From the NCBI RefSeq assembly GCF_900091505.1, contig NZ_LT607409.1:4960001-5024000 (forward strand): 64,000 bases of DNA, in the 5' to 3' direction. The translations under genes and the position numbers were made by a program. Shown one piece after another: positions 42,669-50,334 of this stretch. Numbering within the stretch: the stretch's first letter is position 1; every line of letters begins with the position of its first letter. The notes below the pieces were generated by a model that was not told the DNA's origin, made no database searches, and worked only from the letters and a program-made list of their open reading frames with translations. The stretch comes from Micromonospora chokoriensis (GTDB lineage: Bacteria > Actinomycetota > Actinomycetes > Mycobacteriales > Micromonosporaceae).

Positions 42669-43850
42669 TTGACCGGCTCCGGCTCGGTGCGGCCGTTCTA
42701 CCGGCCGATGCGGCCCCATCGCCGCAACGAGCCGCACCGCGCGTCCACGCCGCTGGAACTCTTCTTCGACCTGTGCTTCGTGGTGGCCGTGGCGCAGGCC
42801 GCCGGCAACCTGCACCACGACGTCTCCGACGGTCACGTCGGCCACGCGCTGACCAGCTACCTGATGGTCTTCTTCGCCATCTGGTGGTCGTGGATGAACT
42901 TCACCTGGTTCGCCTCGGCGTACGACACCGACGACGACGTCTACCGGATCACCACGCTGGTGCAGATCGCCGGAGCGTTGATCATCGCGGCCGGCGTGAC
43001 CCGGGCGTTCACCGACGGCGATTTCAGCGTCATCACCTACGGGTACGTGGTGGTGCGGCTGGCCGCTGTCGTGCACTGGACCCGAGCCGCCGTCGGCGAC
43101 CTCGCGCACCGGGCGGCGGCGCGCCGCTACGCGATCGGCGTGACGGTCGTGCAGCTCGGATGGCTGCTGCGTCTGTCGCTGCCCGACGAGTGGGGCCTCG
43201 CGTCGTTCGTGCTGCTGGGGCTGGCCGACCTGGCGGTGCCGGCGGTCGCCGAACGCCCCGGCATGACCCCGTGGCACCCGGCGCACATCACCGAACGGTA
43301 CGGGCTGTTCACCCTGATCGTGCTCGGTGAGGCGGTGGCTGCCGTCTCGTTGGCGATCCAGGACGGACTCAACGCCGGCGAACACGACCTCTGGTCGCTC
43401 GCGGCGGCGGGCGCGGTCATCGTGTTCGCGCTCTGGTGGCTCTACTTCGACCGGCCGAACCAGGCGCCGGACCGGATGCCGTACTCCCTCGTCTGGGGCT
43501 ACGGCCACTACCTGGTGTTCGCGTCGATCGCCGCGATCGGTGCCGGGCTGGGCGCGGCGGTGGACGTCGACCGGGGCCTCGCGCACATCTCCCCGACCGT
43601 CGCCGGGTACGCGGTGGGCATCCCCGTCGCGGTCTTCCTGCTCACGATCTGGGTGCTGCACGTCCGCCGGCAGCAGCACGGCGGTGTGGTCGTGGCCTTC
43701 CCGGTCGTCGCGCTGCTGGCGTTGCTCGCGCCGCTCGGCCCGACCCCGGTGTATGTCCTCGCGGCCCTGCTGGTCGCCCTGGTGACGGTGACCGTGCTGC
43801 TGCGCGGGCGGGACGTCGGGCCCAGCGCGACGGTGGCCGACCCGGCCTAG
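42669..43850 (+). CDS. LtrA-family membrane protein (low temperature requirement protein A)
   Basis: 393 residues. The N-terminus contains RRNEPHRASTPLELFFDLCFVVAVAQAA, the hallmark of LtrA (bacterial low-temperature requirement protein), and about ten membrane helices follow, including MVFFAIWWSWMNFTWFASAYDTDD and GLFTLIVLGEAVAAVSLAIQ. The biochemical role is not known. TTG 42669 is used because GGGGAG lies six bases upstream; ATG at 42708 is a shorter alternative. Likely in one operon with the DoxX-like gene. Confidence 0.9.
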   Translation: MTGSGSVRPFYRPMRPHRRNEPHRASTPLELFFDLCFVVAVAQAAGNLHHDVSDGHVGHALTSYLMVFFAIWWSWMNFTWFASAYDTDDDVYRITTLVQIAGALIIAAGVTRAFTDGDFSVITYGYVVVRLAAVVHWTRAAVGDLAHRAAARRYAIGVTVVQLGWLLRLSLPDEWGLASFVLLGLADLAVPAVAERPGMTPWHPAHITERYGLFTLIVLGEAVAAVSLAIQDGLNAGEHDLWSLAAAGAVIVFALWWLYFDRPNQAPDRMPYSLVWGYGHYLVFASIAAIGAGLGAAVDVDRGLAHISPTVAGYAVGIPVAVFLLTIWVLHVRRQQHGGVVVAFPVVALLALLAPLGPTPVYVLAALLVALVTVTVLLRGRDVGPSATVADPA

Positions 43851-43862
43851 CGGCGTCGACGG

Positions 43863-44780
43863 TCACGCCACCTCACGGGCCGGGTCGACAGCGGCGTCGG
43901 CGGCGGGGCGTGGCGCGGGCACGCCGGGAGCGGGCGTCGGGGTCGGGCGGACGACGCCCCGGTTCAGGCCGGTGACCAGGAGCCGGTTGTACGAGGCCGG
44001 CAGCACCCGGGCCAGCAGGTCGGGCAGCTTCGCCGACCAGCCGATCAGCACCCGGCCCCGACGCCGCTCGACGCCACGCAGGATCACCTCGGCGGCCCGC
44101 TCCGGCGCGATGGTGAGCAGCTTCTCGAACTGTGCCCGGCCGGCCGCGTACTCCTCGTGGGAGACGCCGCTGCCGATGCGGGCGTTCTCGGTGATGCGGG
44201 TGCGGATCCCGCCCGGGTGCACCGACGTCACCCCGATGCCGTCGTCGACCAGTTCGTGGCGCAGCGCCTCGGTGAGGCCGCGTACGGCGAACTTGCTCGC
44301 CGAGTAGGCGGCCTGCCCGGCCGGCGCGATCAGCCCGAACAGGCTGGAGATGTTGACCAGGTGCGCGCCGCGTTCCGCCCGGAGGGTGGGCAGCAGCGCG
44401 TGGGTCAGCTGCGCCACGGCCCGGAAGTTGACGTCGATCACCCAGCTGAACTCGTCGAACGTCACCTGGTCGAACCGGCCCCCGAGGCCGACGCCGGCGT
44501 TGTTCACCAGCAGGCGTACGCGCGGGTGCCGCCGGCCGATCTCGGCGGCCACCTGGGCGGTGGCCGTCGCGTCGGCGAGATCCACCAGGTACGTGCGCAC
44601 CCGGCGGTCCGGGTGCGCCGCGCGGATCGCGGTGACGACGGCGTCCAGCCGTTCCGCGTCGCGGTCCAGCAGCACCAGGTCGCTGCCCCGGCGGGCCAGC
44701 GCGTGCGCCAACGCGGCACCGATGCCGCTGGCCGCTCCGGTGACCACGGCCGTGGCCCCGGCGAACTCGAACCTCTGCAC
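43863..44780 (-). CDS. Short-chain dehydrogenase/reductase (SDR)
   Basis: 305 residues. TAVVTGAASGIGAALAHALAR is the NAD(P) motif, LLVNNAGVGLGGRF the NNAG motif, and NISSLFGLIAPAGQAAYSASKFAVRGLTEALRHEL gives Ser, Tyr and Lys of the catalytic triad. A long C-terminal extension ends in a Pro/Ala-rich stretch. It is directly downstream of the flavin monooxygenase gene (21 bp) and very probably co-expressed; a Baeyer-Villiger type monooxygenase paired with an alcohol dehydrogenase suggests a ketone- or hydroxy-compound pathway (inference). GTG 44780 with GAGGAG. Confidence 0.93.
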   Translation of the reverse strand: MQRFEFAGATAVVTGAASGIGAALAHALARRGSDLVLLDRDAERLDAVVTAIRAAHPDRRVRTYLVDLADATATAQVAAEIGRRHPRVRLLVNNAGVGLGGRFDQVTFDEFSWVIDVNFRAVAQLTHALLPTLRAERGAHLVNISSLFGLIAPAGQAAYSASKFAVRGLTEALRHELVDDGIGVTSVHPGGIRTRITENARIGSGVSHEEYAAGRAQFEKLLTIAPERAAEVILRGVERRRGRVLIGWSAKLPDLLARVLPASYNRLLVTGLNRGVVRPTPTPAPGVPAPRPAADAAVDPAREVA

Positions 44781-44801
44781 GGGGTGCTCCTCTCCTGGCG
44801 G

Positions 44802-46310
44802 TCAGCGACGCTCGGACGACACGGGAGGCCGGGTGCCGGTGGGCGCGTCGGTCCCGCCGGCCCGGGAGAACCGCACACCCTCGTCGGTGAGCCTGCCGTG
44901 GCGCATCAGCAGCACGTCGCGGGGGTAGTTCTGGTGCAGCCGCCACGGCGCGTTGGAACCCTGTCTGGGTAGCGCGTCGACGGCGCGCAGCACGTAGCCG
45001 GAGCGCAGGTCGATCAGCGGCGCCCGCCCGTCGTCGGGTGGCGGGAGCGGCGTGACGACCTGCTGGCCGGTGCGGTCCAGGTGCCGCAGCAGACGGCAGA
45101 CGTACCCGGCGACCAGGTCGGCCTTGAGTGTCCACGACGCATTGGTGTAGCCGAGGGTCAGCGCGAAGTTCGGCACCCCGGAGAGCATCATGCCCTTGTA
45201 GGCGACGGTGCTGGCGAGGTCGACGTCGACACCGTCCACGCGCAGCGTCAGGCCACCGACGGCGAGCAGGTTGAGCCCGGTCGCGGTGACCACGATGTCG
45301 GCGGGCAGCACGTCGCCGGAGGTCAGCCGGACACCGTCCGCGGTGAAGGTGTCGACGGTGTCGGTGACCACCGACGCCCGGCCCTGCCGCACGGCGGTGA
45401 ACAGGTCACCGTCGGGTGCGACGCAGAGCCGTTGGTCCCACGGGTCGTAGCGGGGTGAGAAGTGCCGGTCCACGTCGTACCCGAGCGGGAGCCGACCGGT
45501 GGCGGCCCGGCGCAGCCGCCGCCGCACCAGGCCGGGCGCACGCCGGCTGAGCTGGTAGGTGAGTGTGGACAGCAGCACGTTCTTCCAGCGAACCACCCGA
45601 TACGCGACGCTCGCCGGCAGCCGGCGCCGCAACGCGTCGGCCAGCCGGTCGCGCGAGGACAACGCCATGACGTACGTGGGTGAGCGTTGCAGCATCGTCA
45701 CGTGCGCGGCCCGCTGCGCCAACGCCGGCACCAGGGTCACCGCGGTGGCGCCGCTGCCGATGACCACCACCCGCTGACCGGTGTGGTCGAGGTCGGCGGG
45801 CCAGTGCTGCGGGTGCACCAGCCGCCCGGCGTACGCGTCGACGCCGGGCAGCGGCGGGGTGTAGCCCTCGTCGTAGCGGTAGTAGCCGGTGCAGGCGAAC
45901 AGGAACGAGCAGGTCAGCACCACGGTCTCGGCGGTGTCGGCCCGCTGCGCGTACACCGTCCAGCGGGCGGTGGCGCTGTGCCACTCGGCGCGTAGCACCC
46001 GGTGCCGGAAGCGGATGTGCCGCTGCACGTCGTACTCCCGGGCGGTCTCGCGGATGTACTCCCTGATGGTCGTGCCGTCGGCGATGGCCTTGGGCGCGGT
46101 CCAGGGCTTGAACGCGTAGCCGAGGGTGAACATGTCCGAGTCCGAGCGGATGCCCGGGTAGCGGAACAGGTCCCAGGTGCCGCCGACGGCGTCGCGTGCC
46201 TCCAGCACCGCGTACGTCCTGCCCGGGCAGTCCCGGGTCAGGTGACAGGCCGCGCCGACGCCGGACAGGCCGGCACCGATGATCAGCACGTCGACGTGGT
46301 CGGAGGCCAT
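44802..46310 (-). CDS. Flavin-containing monooxygenase (Baeyer-Villiger type)
   Basis: 502 residues. VDVLIIGAGLSGVGAACHL (FAD), GGTWDLFRYPGIRSDSDMFTLG (typical of BVMO/FMO: GGTW..NRYPG and the DS region), VVVIGSGATAVTLVP (NADP) and DIVVTATGLN. The fingerprint FxGxxxHxxxWP is present in variant form as YAGRLVHPQHWP. Substrates of relatives are ketones or sulfides. ATG 46310 with GGAGGG upstream. Its stop is 21 bp before the SDR start, so the two form an operon. Confidence 0.92.
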   Translation of the reverse strand: MASDHVDVLIIGAGLSGVGAACHLTRDCPGRTYAVLEARDAVGGTWDLFRYPGIRSDSDMFTLGYAFKPWTAPKAIADGTTIREYIRETAREYDVQRHIRFRHRVLRAEWHSATARWTVYAQRADTAETVVLTCSFLFACTGYYRYDEGYTPPLPGVDAYAGRLVHPQHWPADLDHTGQRVVVIGSGATAVTLVPALAQRAAHVTMLQRSPTYVMALSSRDRLADALRRRLPASVAYRVVRWKNVLLSTLTYQLSRRAPGLVRRRLRRAATGRLPLGYDVDRHFSPRYDPWDQRLCVAPDGDLFTAVRQGRASVVTDTVDTFTADGVRLTSGDVLPADIVVTATGLNLLAVGGLTLRVDGVDVDLASTVAYKGMMLSGVPNFALTLGYTNASWTLKADLVAGYVCRLLRHLDRTGQQVVTPLPPPDDGRAPLIDLRSGYVLRAVDALPRQGSNAPWRLHQNYPRDVLLMRHGRLTDEGVRFSRAGGTDAPTGTRPPVSSERR

Positions 46311-46368
46311 GACGTCCCTCCATCCGGGCGGTGGACGGACCCTAACACCGCGCCCGGACGGCCGGCAC

Positions 46369-46830
46369 CTACTGGTCGGACGCGCGGGTGAAGATCATGA
46401 TCCAGTTGGTTTCCCAGGTCTGCTCGCCGTCGACGGAGAACGCCTGCTCCCAGCGGGCCGTGGTCGCGCTGATGTCCGACCAGATGAACCGGCACCGCAC
46501 CGGCCGTCCCTCGTGCTGGTCGTCGGCGTAGAAGTGGCCGACCCCGTCGACGAAACGGCCCACCATCGGCGGCTGTTCGAGCACCCCGCCGCCGCTGGTC
46601 ATCCAGTAGATCGACCACTCCTGCCGGGTCGGGTCGAAGATCCGGATCGTCGCGCCGGCGGAGCCCCTGGTCGGGAACGTGATCTCGTCGAAGTGGCCGC
46701 CGCCGGCGAAGAAGCCGTGCGCTACCGACACCCCGGGGAACTCCTCCCACTCGTCCGAGCCGACCAGCCGCTCGCGCAGCCGCCGGTTGACGACGTTCCA
46801 GGTGCCGGTGAAGAAGTCGAAGTCGCCCAT
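46369..46830 (-). CDS. Hypothetical protein, lipocalin-like/DUF1579-type beta barrel
   Basis: 153 residues: MGDFDFFTGTWNVVNRRLRERLVGSDEWEEFPG, ATIRIFDPTRQEWSIYWMTSGGG, VGHFYADDQHEGRPVRCRFIWSDIS and RWEQAFSVDGEQTWETNWIMIFTRAS. The G.W.V..R......W.EF pattern with alternate beta strands suggests a small-ligand-binding calycin fold. It overlaps the upstream gene by one base (TGATG), so the pair is coupled, and the promoter carries the WYL-type palindrome (47333-47349). It may be a target of the WYL regulator. Confidence 0.85.
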   Translation of the reverse strand: MGDFDFFTGTWNVVNRRLRERLVGSDEWEEFPGVSVAHGFFAGGGHFDEITFPTRGSAGATIRIFDPTRQEWSIYWMTSGGGVLEQPPMVGRFVDGVGHFYADDQHEGRPVRCRFIWSDISATTARWEQAFSVDGEQTWETNWIMIFTRASDQ

Positions 46831-47309
46831 CAGTGGCCCACCGGCCCTTCCGCTCGCGTGTCGCTCAGATAGTCGGTCAGGTCGGGGCTCTCCGGCACCA
46901 GCATGTGTCGGACCCAGGCGGCCCGCTCGTGCTCCAGCACCGACAACTCCCACACGCAGCCCATCCCGGGCCGGCGCAGTGGGACGAAGTGTGTCGGGTC
47001 GTCGTCGGGGCAGTCCAGGGCCGGGTGTCCGGCCACCGCGACGCGGATCTCCACCGCGTTGTCGAACATCCAGGTGTACGCCAGCAGGTAGGCGCCGGTG
47101 TCCGCGCCCCGGTGCAGCACCACCCACCCGGCGGCCGGGGTGCCGTCGTCCACGACGTCGGCCAGCAACGCGGGCAGCAGGTCGTACGCCGCCTTCTCCA
47201 CCTCCGGCTCGATACGCTGTTCCGGCTGGTCGATGTGGTAACGCTTGAGCTGCCGACCGTCCACCGTGACGAGTCCCGGCGTGCGCAGATCCTTGTTCCG
47301 AAAGGCCAT
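46830..47309 (-). CDS. Hypothetical protein (159 aa) in the WYL-regulated pair
   Basis: Begins MAFRNKDLRTPGLVTVDGRQLKRYHIDQP, with helical middle (EVEKAAYDLLPALLADVVDDG) and central AAGWVVLHRGADTGAYLLAYTWM. It ends with ERAAWVRHMLVPESPDLTDYLSDTRAEG. Neither membrane helices nor known catalytic motifs were found. ATG 47309 directly follows a TACTGT -10-like box, so the transcript may be leaderless. First gene of a coupled pair divergent from the WYL regulator at 47354, 44 bp apart. Confidence 0.85.
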   Translation of the reverse strand: MAFRNKDLRTPGLVTVDGRQLKRYHIDQPEQRIEPEVEKAAYDLLPALLADVVDDGTPAAGWVVLHRGADTGAYLLAYTWMFDNAVEIRVAVAGHPALDCPDDDPTHFVPLRRPGMGCVWELSVLEHERAAWVRHMLVPESPDLTDYLSDTRAEGPVGH

Positions 47310-47332
47310 GTCGGGACAGTAGGACCACTCTC

Positions 47333-47349
47333 CTGACAGCTAGTGTCAG
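47333..47349. promoter_or_regulatory. Operator palindrome between the divergent WYL regulator and its neighbour genes
   Basis: CTGACA (47333-47338), five bases, TGTCAG (47344-47349): a 17 bp dyad four bases before the GTG start of the regulator (47354) and 23 bases before the ATG of the opposite gene. The right arm overlaps a TAGTGT box, suitable as a -10 of a leaderless message. Autoregulation by the WYL protein is the simplest reading. Confidence 0.65.
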
Positions 47350-47353
47350 TGAA

Positions 47354-48331
47354 GTGCGGGCCAGTCGACTTCTCTCCGTCCTGATGCTGCTCCAGACACA
47401 CGGTCGGCTCACCGCCGCGCAGCTCGCCGACCGGTTGGCCGTCTCCACCCGCACCATCTACCGCGACGTGGAGGCGCTGCACGCCGCCGGCATCCCGCTG
47501 TACGGAGAGGCCGGGCACGCCGGCGGCTACCAACTGGTCGACGGCTGGCGGACCCGGCTGACCGGGCTGACCGCCGAGGAGGCCGACCGGCTGTTCCTGG
47601 CGGGCCTGCCCGGCCCGGCCGACGAGTTGGGCTACGGCGACGTGGTGGCAGCGCTGCAACTCAAGCTGCACGCCGCGCTCCCCGCACCGCTGCGCGACCG
47701 GGCCACCCGACTGCAGCAACGCTTCCACCTCGACGCGCCCGGCTGGTACGCCGACGGGGACGCCTCGCCGGAGTTGGCGCGTACGGCCGAGGCGGTCTGG
47801 CGGCAGCACCGCGTCGAGGTGCGCTACCGGAGCTGGAACGGTGAGGTGACCCGGGTGCTGGAGCCGTACGGCCTGGTCCTCAAGGGTGGTCGGTGGTATG
47901 TGGTGGCCGATCAGCCCGGCCGGGGCGCGCCGGCGACGTACCGGGTCAGCCAGATCCTCGCCCTGACTGCGCTCCCGCAGGAGTTCGACCGGCCCGCCGA
48001 CTTTGACCTGCCGTCGTGGTGGCGGGCGCACGTGGTGCGGTTCCGCGCCCGGCTGCACCGCGACGAGGCCACCGTACGGCTCTCCCCCGGCGGTCGCGCC
48101 CGGCTGCGGGAGATCGCCGGGGATCCCGTGGTGACAGCTGTGGAGGCCGGCGCCGGGCCGCCGGACGCGCACGGCTGGGTGACCGCGGTGCTGCCGATCG
48201 AGTCGCTCACCCATGCCCACGGTGAGCTGCTGCGCCTCGGCGCCGACGTCGAGGTGCTGGCCCCGGCGGCGTTGCGCGAACGCCTGGCCGCCACGGCGGC
48301 CGGCCTCGCCGCGCTCTACCGCGCCGGCTGA
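47354..48331 (+). CDS. WYL-domain transcriptional regulator with HTH (YafY/DeoR type)
   Basis: 325 residues. N-terminal winged helix: RLLSVLMLLQTHGRLTAAQLADRLAVSTRTIYRDVEALHAAGIPLYGE (STRTIYRDVEAL is the recognition helix). The central WYL region has VRYRSWNGEVTRVLEPYGLVLKGGRWYVVADQ, then a C-terminal WCX domain with ...WVTAVLPIESLTHAHGELLRLGADVEVL. WYL regulators respond to nucleotides or stress ligands. GTG 47354. The dyad operator lies just upstream and the gene is divergent from two small genes. Confidence 0.93.
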   Translation: MRASRLLSVLMLLQTHGRLTAAQLADRLAVSTRTIYRDVEALHAAGIPLYGEAGHAGGYQLVDGWRTRLTGLTAEEADRLFLAGLPGPADELGYGDVVAALQLKLHAALPAPLRDRATRLQQRFHLDAPGWYADGDASPELARTAEAVWRQHRVEVRYRSWNGEVTRVLEPYGLVLKGGRWYVVADQPGRGAPATYRVSQILALTALPQEFDRPADFDLPSWWRAHVVRFRARLHRDEATVRLSPGGRARLREIAGDPVVTAVEAGAGPPDAHGWVTAVLPIESLTHAHGELLRLGADVEVLAPAALRERLAATAAGLAALYRAG

Positions 48332-48340
48332 GCGGACCGA

Positions 48341-48359
48341 CACCTCCACATTGGAGGTG
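48341..48359. terminator. Hairpin downstream of the WYL gene
   Basis: cacctcc (48341-48347) and ggaggtg (48353-48359), a perfect 7 bp stem with 5-base loop, 10 bp after the stop of the WYL gene. It may attenuate read-through into the pseudo-ATPase operon. Confidence 0.5.
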
Positions 48360-48424
48360 CCCGAGGGCATCGATTGTCGGCACGGTGTGCCACCCTGGGT
48401 GCGGTCTCCCAGCGGTCACCGGAG

Positions 48425-49057
48425 GTGAGGGTCACGTTACGGCTACGCGCACTGGTCGCCGTCCCCGGCACCGGGCCGGTGACCCTGGACGTCCCCGCCG
48501 GCACGCTCGCCGCCCTGGTCGCCCCACCCCGGTTCGGCACCGCTGTCGCCCGGGTGCTGGTCGGCCTCGCCGCTCCGGTGACCGGTCGCATCCTGGTCGG
48601 TGACCGGGACGTCACCGCCCTGCCCCCGCCGCGCCGGCAGATCGGCTACGTGCCGGCCGGCGGCGCGCTCCTGCCCCAGCTGAACGTGCGCCGCAACATC
48701 GAGTACGGCCAGCGCAAACGCGAACGGGTGCACGAGGTGGCCGACGACTGGACGACCACTGTCGTCGACCGGCTGGAGTTGGCGCTGTCGCTGACCCTGC
48801 TGCCGCACCAGATCTCCGCCGCCCAACGGTTCCGGGTGGCCCTGGCCCGGGCGGCGGCCTGCCTGCCCGAGGTGCTCGTGGTCGACCTGCCGGCGGGTTC
48901 GGCCGGCGACAGTCGCCTCGCCGACCTGATGCCCCGGCTCTCCCCACCCGAGGCCCCCGGGGTGGCGGTGCTGGTCTGCACCGCCGACCCGGGCACCCTG
49001 GCCGAGATCCCGGTGCGGCACGAGTTGGTCACCGAGCCGAGCGAGGCGACCCGATGA
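48425..49057 (+). CDS. ABC-ATPase-like protein with all catalytic motifs lost (pseudo-ATPase)
   Basis: 210 residues with the order of a MalK-type ATPase: VTLDVPAGTLAALVAPPRFGTAVARVLVGLAAPVTGRILVGDRDVTALPP. Walker A (GxxGxGKST) is replaced by APPRFGTAV (residues 33-41), the Q-loop by IGYVPAGG (73-80), the signature LSGGQ by QISAAQ (129-134), Walker B VLVVDLP lacks the catalytic Glu and the H-loop reads VCTADP. The fold is kept although no ATPase function can remain, so a structural or regulatory role is likely. Start GTG 48425 (a TTG at 48374 is an alternative). Its stop overlaps the next gene by 4 bases (ATGA). Confidence 0.85.
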   Translation: MRVTLRLRALVAVPGTGPVTLDVPAGTLAALVAPPRFGTAVARVLVGLAAPVTGRILVGDRDVTALPPPRRQIGYVPAGGALLPQLNVRRNIEYGQRKRERVHEVADDWTTTVVDRLELALSLTLLPHQISAAQRFRVALARAAACLPEVLVVDLPAGSAGDSRLADLMPRLSPPEAPGVAVLVCTADPGTLAEIPVRHELVTEPSEATR

Positions 49058-50334
49058 GACCGACCGCCCGGACGAGCCGTCGTGCCCTGCTGCGCGCCGC
49101 CGCCGCGGGCGTCGCCGCCGTGGCCGCCGGCTGCTCCGGCGGGACCCGGTCGGTGCAGGTCGCGGTGGTCTGGAGCACCAGCGAGCTGGACCGGTTCCGC
49201 CAGGTCGTCGGCGACTACTCCGGCGGTTCGGTGCAGGTGGTCAGCGCCGGCAACGACATCGACGCGTTCCTGCGGGCCCGGCACCTCGCGGGCACCAGCC
49301 CGGACGTGGCGATCCTGCCCCGCCCCGGCCTGGTCACCGAGTACGCCCAGCGGGGTTGGCTGAGCCCGGTGCGTCCGTCCAGCGAGTACGCGGTGCCCGA
49401 CGGGCTGGGTGACCTGCTGACCGCCGACGGCCGGCGCTACGGCGTGTGGGTCAAGGCGGCGCACAAGTCGTTGGTTTGGCACCTGCCGTCGATGCTGCCC
49501 GAGCCGCCGACCGACTGGGACGGGCTGGTCGAGCGCACCCGGCGGCTCGGCGCGAACGCCCGGCGTGCCGGTGGCCCGGCGCCGTTGGCCATCGGCGCCG
49601 CGGACGGCTGGGTGCTCACCGACTGGTTCGAGAACGTGCTGGCCGACGTGGCACCCGAGAGCTACGACGCTCTCGCCCGTCCGGACGCGGACTGGCAGGG
49701 CAGGCCGGTGCGGGACGCCCTGGACCGGCTGGCCGAGCTGTGGAGCGTCGACGGCGCGTTCCTGGGCGGCGGCCGTCGTGCCCTGCTCACCCAGTACGAG
49801 GAGTCGGTGATCCAGGTGGTGTACTCCCGGCGTGCGGTGATGCTCTGCGGAGCGGACTTCACCGCCGACGTCGTCGGCCCGTTCCAGCGCGGTCCGGAAG
49901 CGCCCACCACGTTCCCGTTCCCGGGCACCCGACCCGAGGGCGGCCCGTTGATCGTCGGCGGGGACGCGGCGGTGGCGTTCGCGGGCTCCCAGGGTGGGGT
50001 GGAGCTGGTCCAGTGGCTCACCAGGGCCGATTCGTTCCGGCCCTGGCTGCGCGCCGGTGGCTACCTGTCGCCCAACACCAACGTGCCGATCAGCAGCTAC
50101 GCCGACGAGGTCGGTCGGAAGCTCGCCCAGGAGATGCAGGCGCCCGGCACGCTGCGCTTCGACCTCTCCGACCAGTTGCCGGGCGCGTTCACCGGCTCGG
50201 ACGGCGTCGGCATCTGGCGCATCATGCAGGGCTTCTTCGCCGACGTCACCGACGGTGTCGGCGCAGGCGAGGCGATCCGCCGCGCCACCGGTCAGCTCGC
50301 CCTGGCGGCCCGCAACGCGGGCGGCGGCCGATGA
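49054..50334 (+). CDS. Extracellular solute-binding lipoprotein (ABC type, sugar-like)
   Basis: 426 residues. An Arg-Arg-containing signal (TSRRALLRAAAAGVAAVAAGCSGG) ends in a lipobox with Cys27, so it is a lipoprotein and perhaps Tat-exported. The mature part has VQVAVVWSTSELDRFRQVVGDYSG, the PPTDWDGLVERTRRL region and IVGGDAAVAFAGSQGGVELVQWL, as in family 1 extracellular binding proteins. The ligand is not known. It overlaps the pseudo-ATPase by 4 bases and the permease gene by 4 bases (ATGA), so the three are translated together. Confidence 0.92.
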   Translation: MRPTARTSRRALLRAAAAGVAAVAAGCSGGTRSVQVAVVWSTSELDRFRQVVGDYSGGSVQVVSAGNDIDAFLRARHLAGTSPDVAILPRPGLVTEYAQRGWLSPVRPSSEYAVPDGLGDLLTADGRRYGVWVKAAHKSLVWHLPSMLPEPPTDWDGLVERTRRLGANARRAGGPAPLAIGAADGWVLTDWFENVLADVAPESYDALARPDADWQGRPVRDALDRLAELWSVDGAFLGGGRRALLTQYEESVIQVVYSRRAVMLCGADFTADVVGPFQRGPEAPTTFPFPGTRPEGGPLIVGGDAAVAFAGSQGGVELVQWLTRADSFRPWLRAGGYLSPNTNVPISSYADEVGRKLAQEMQAPGTLRFDLSDQLPGAFTGSDGVGIWRIMQGFFADVTDGVGAGEAIRRATGQLALAARNAGGGR

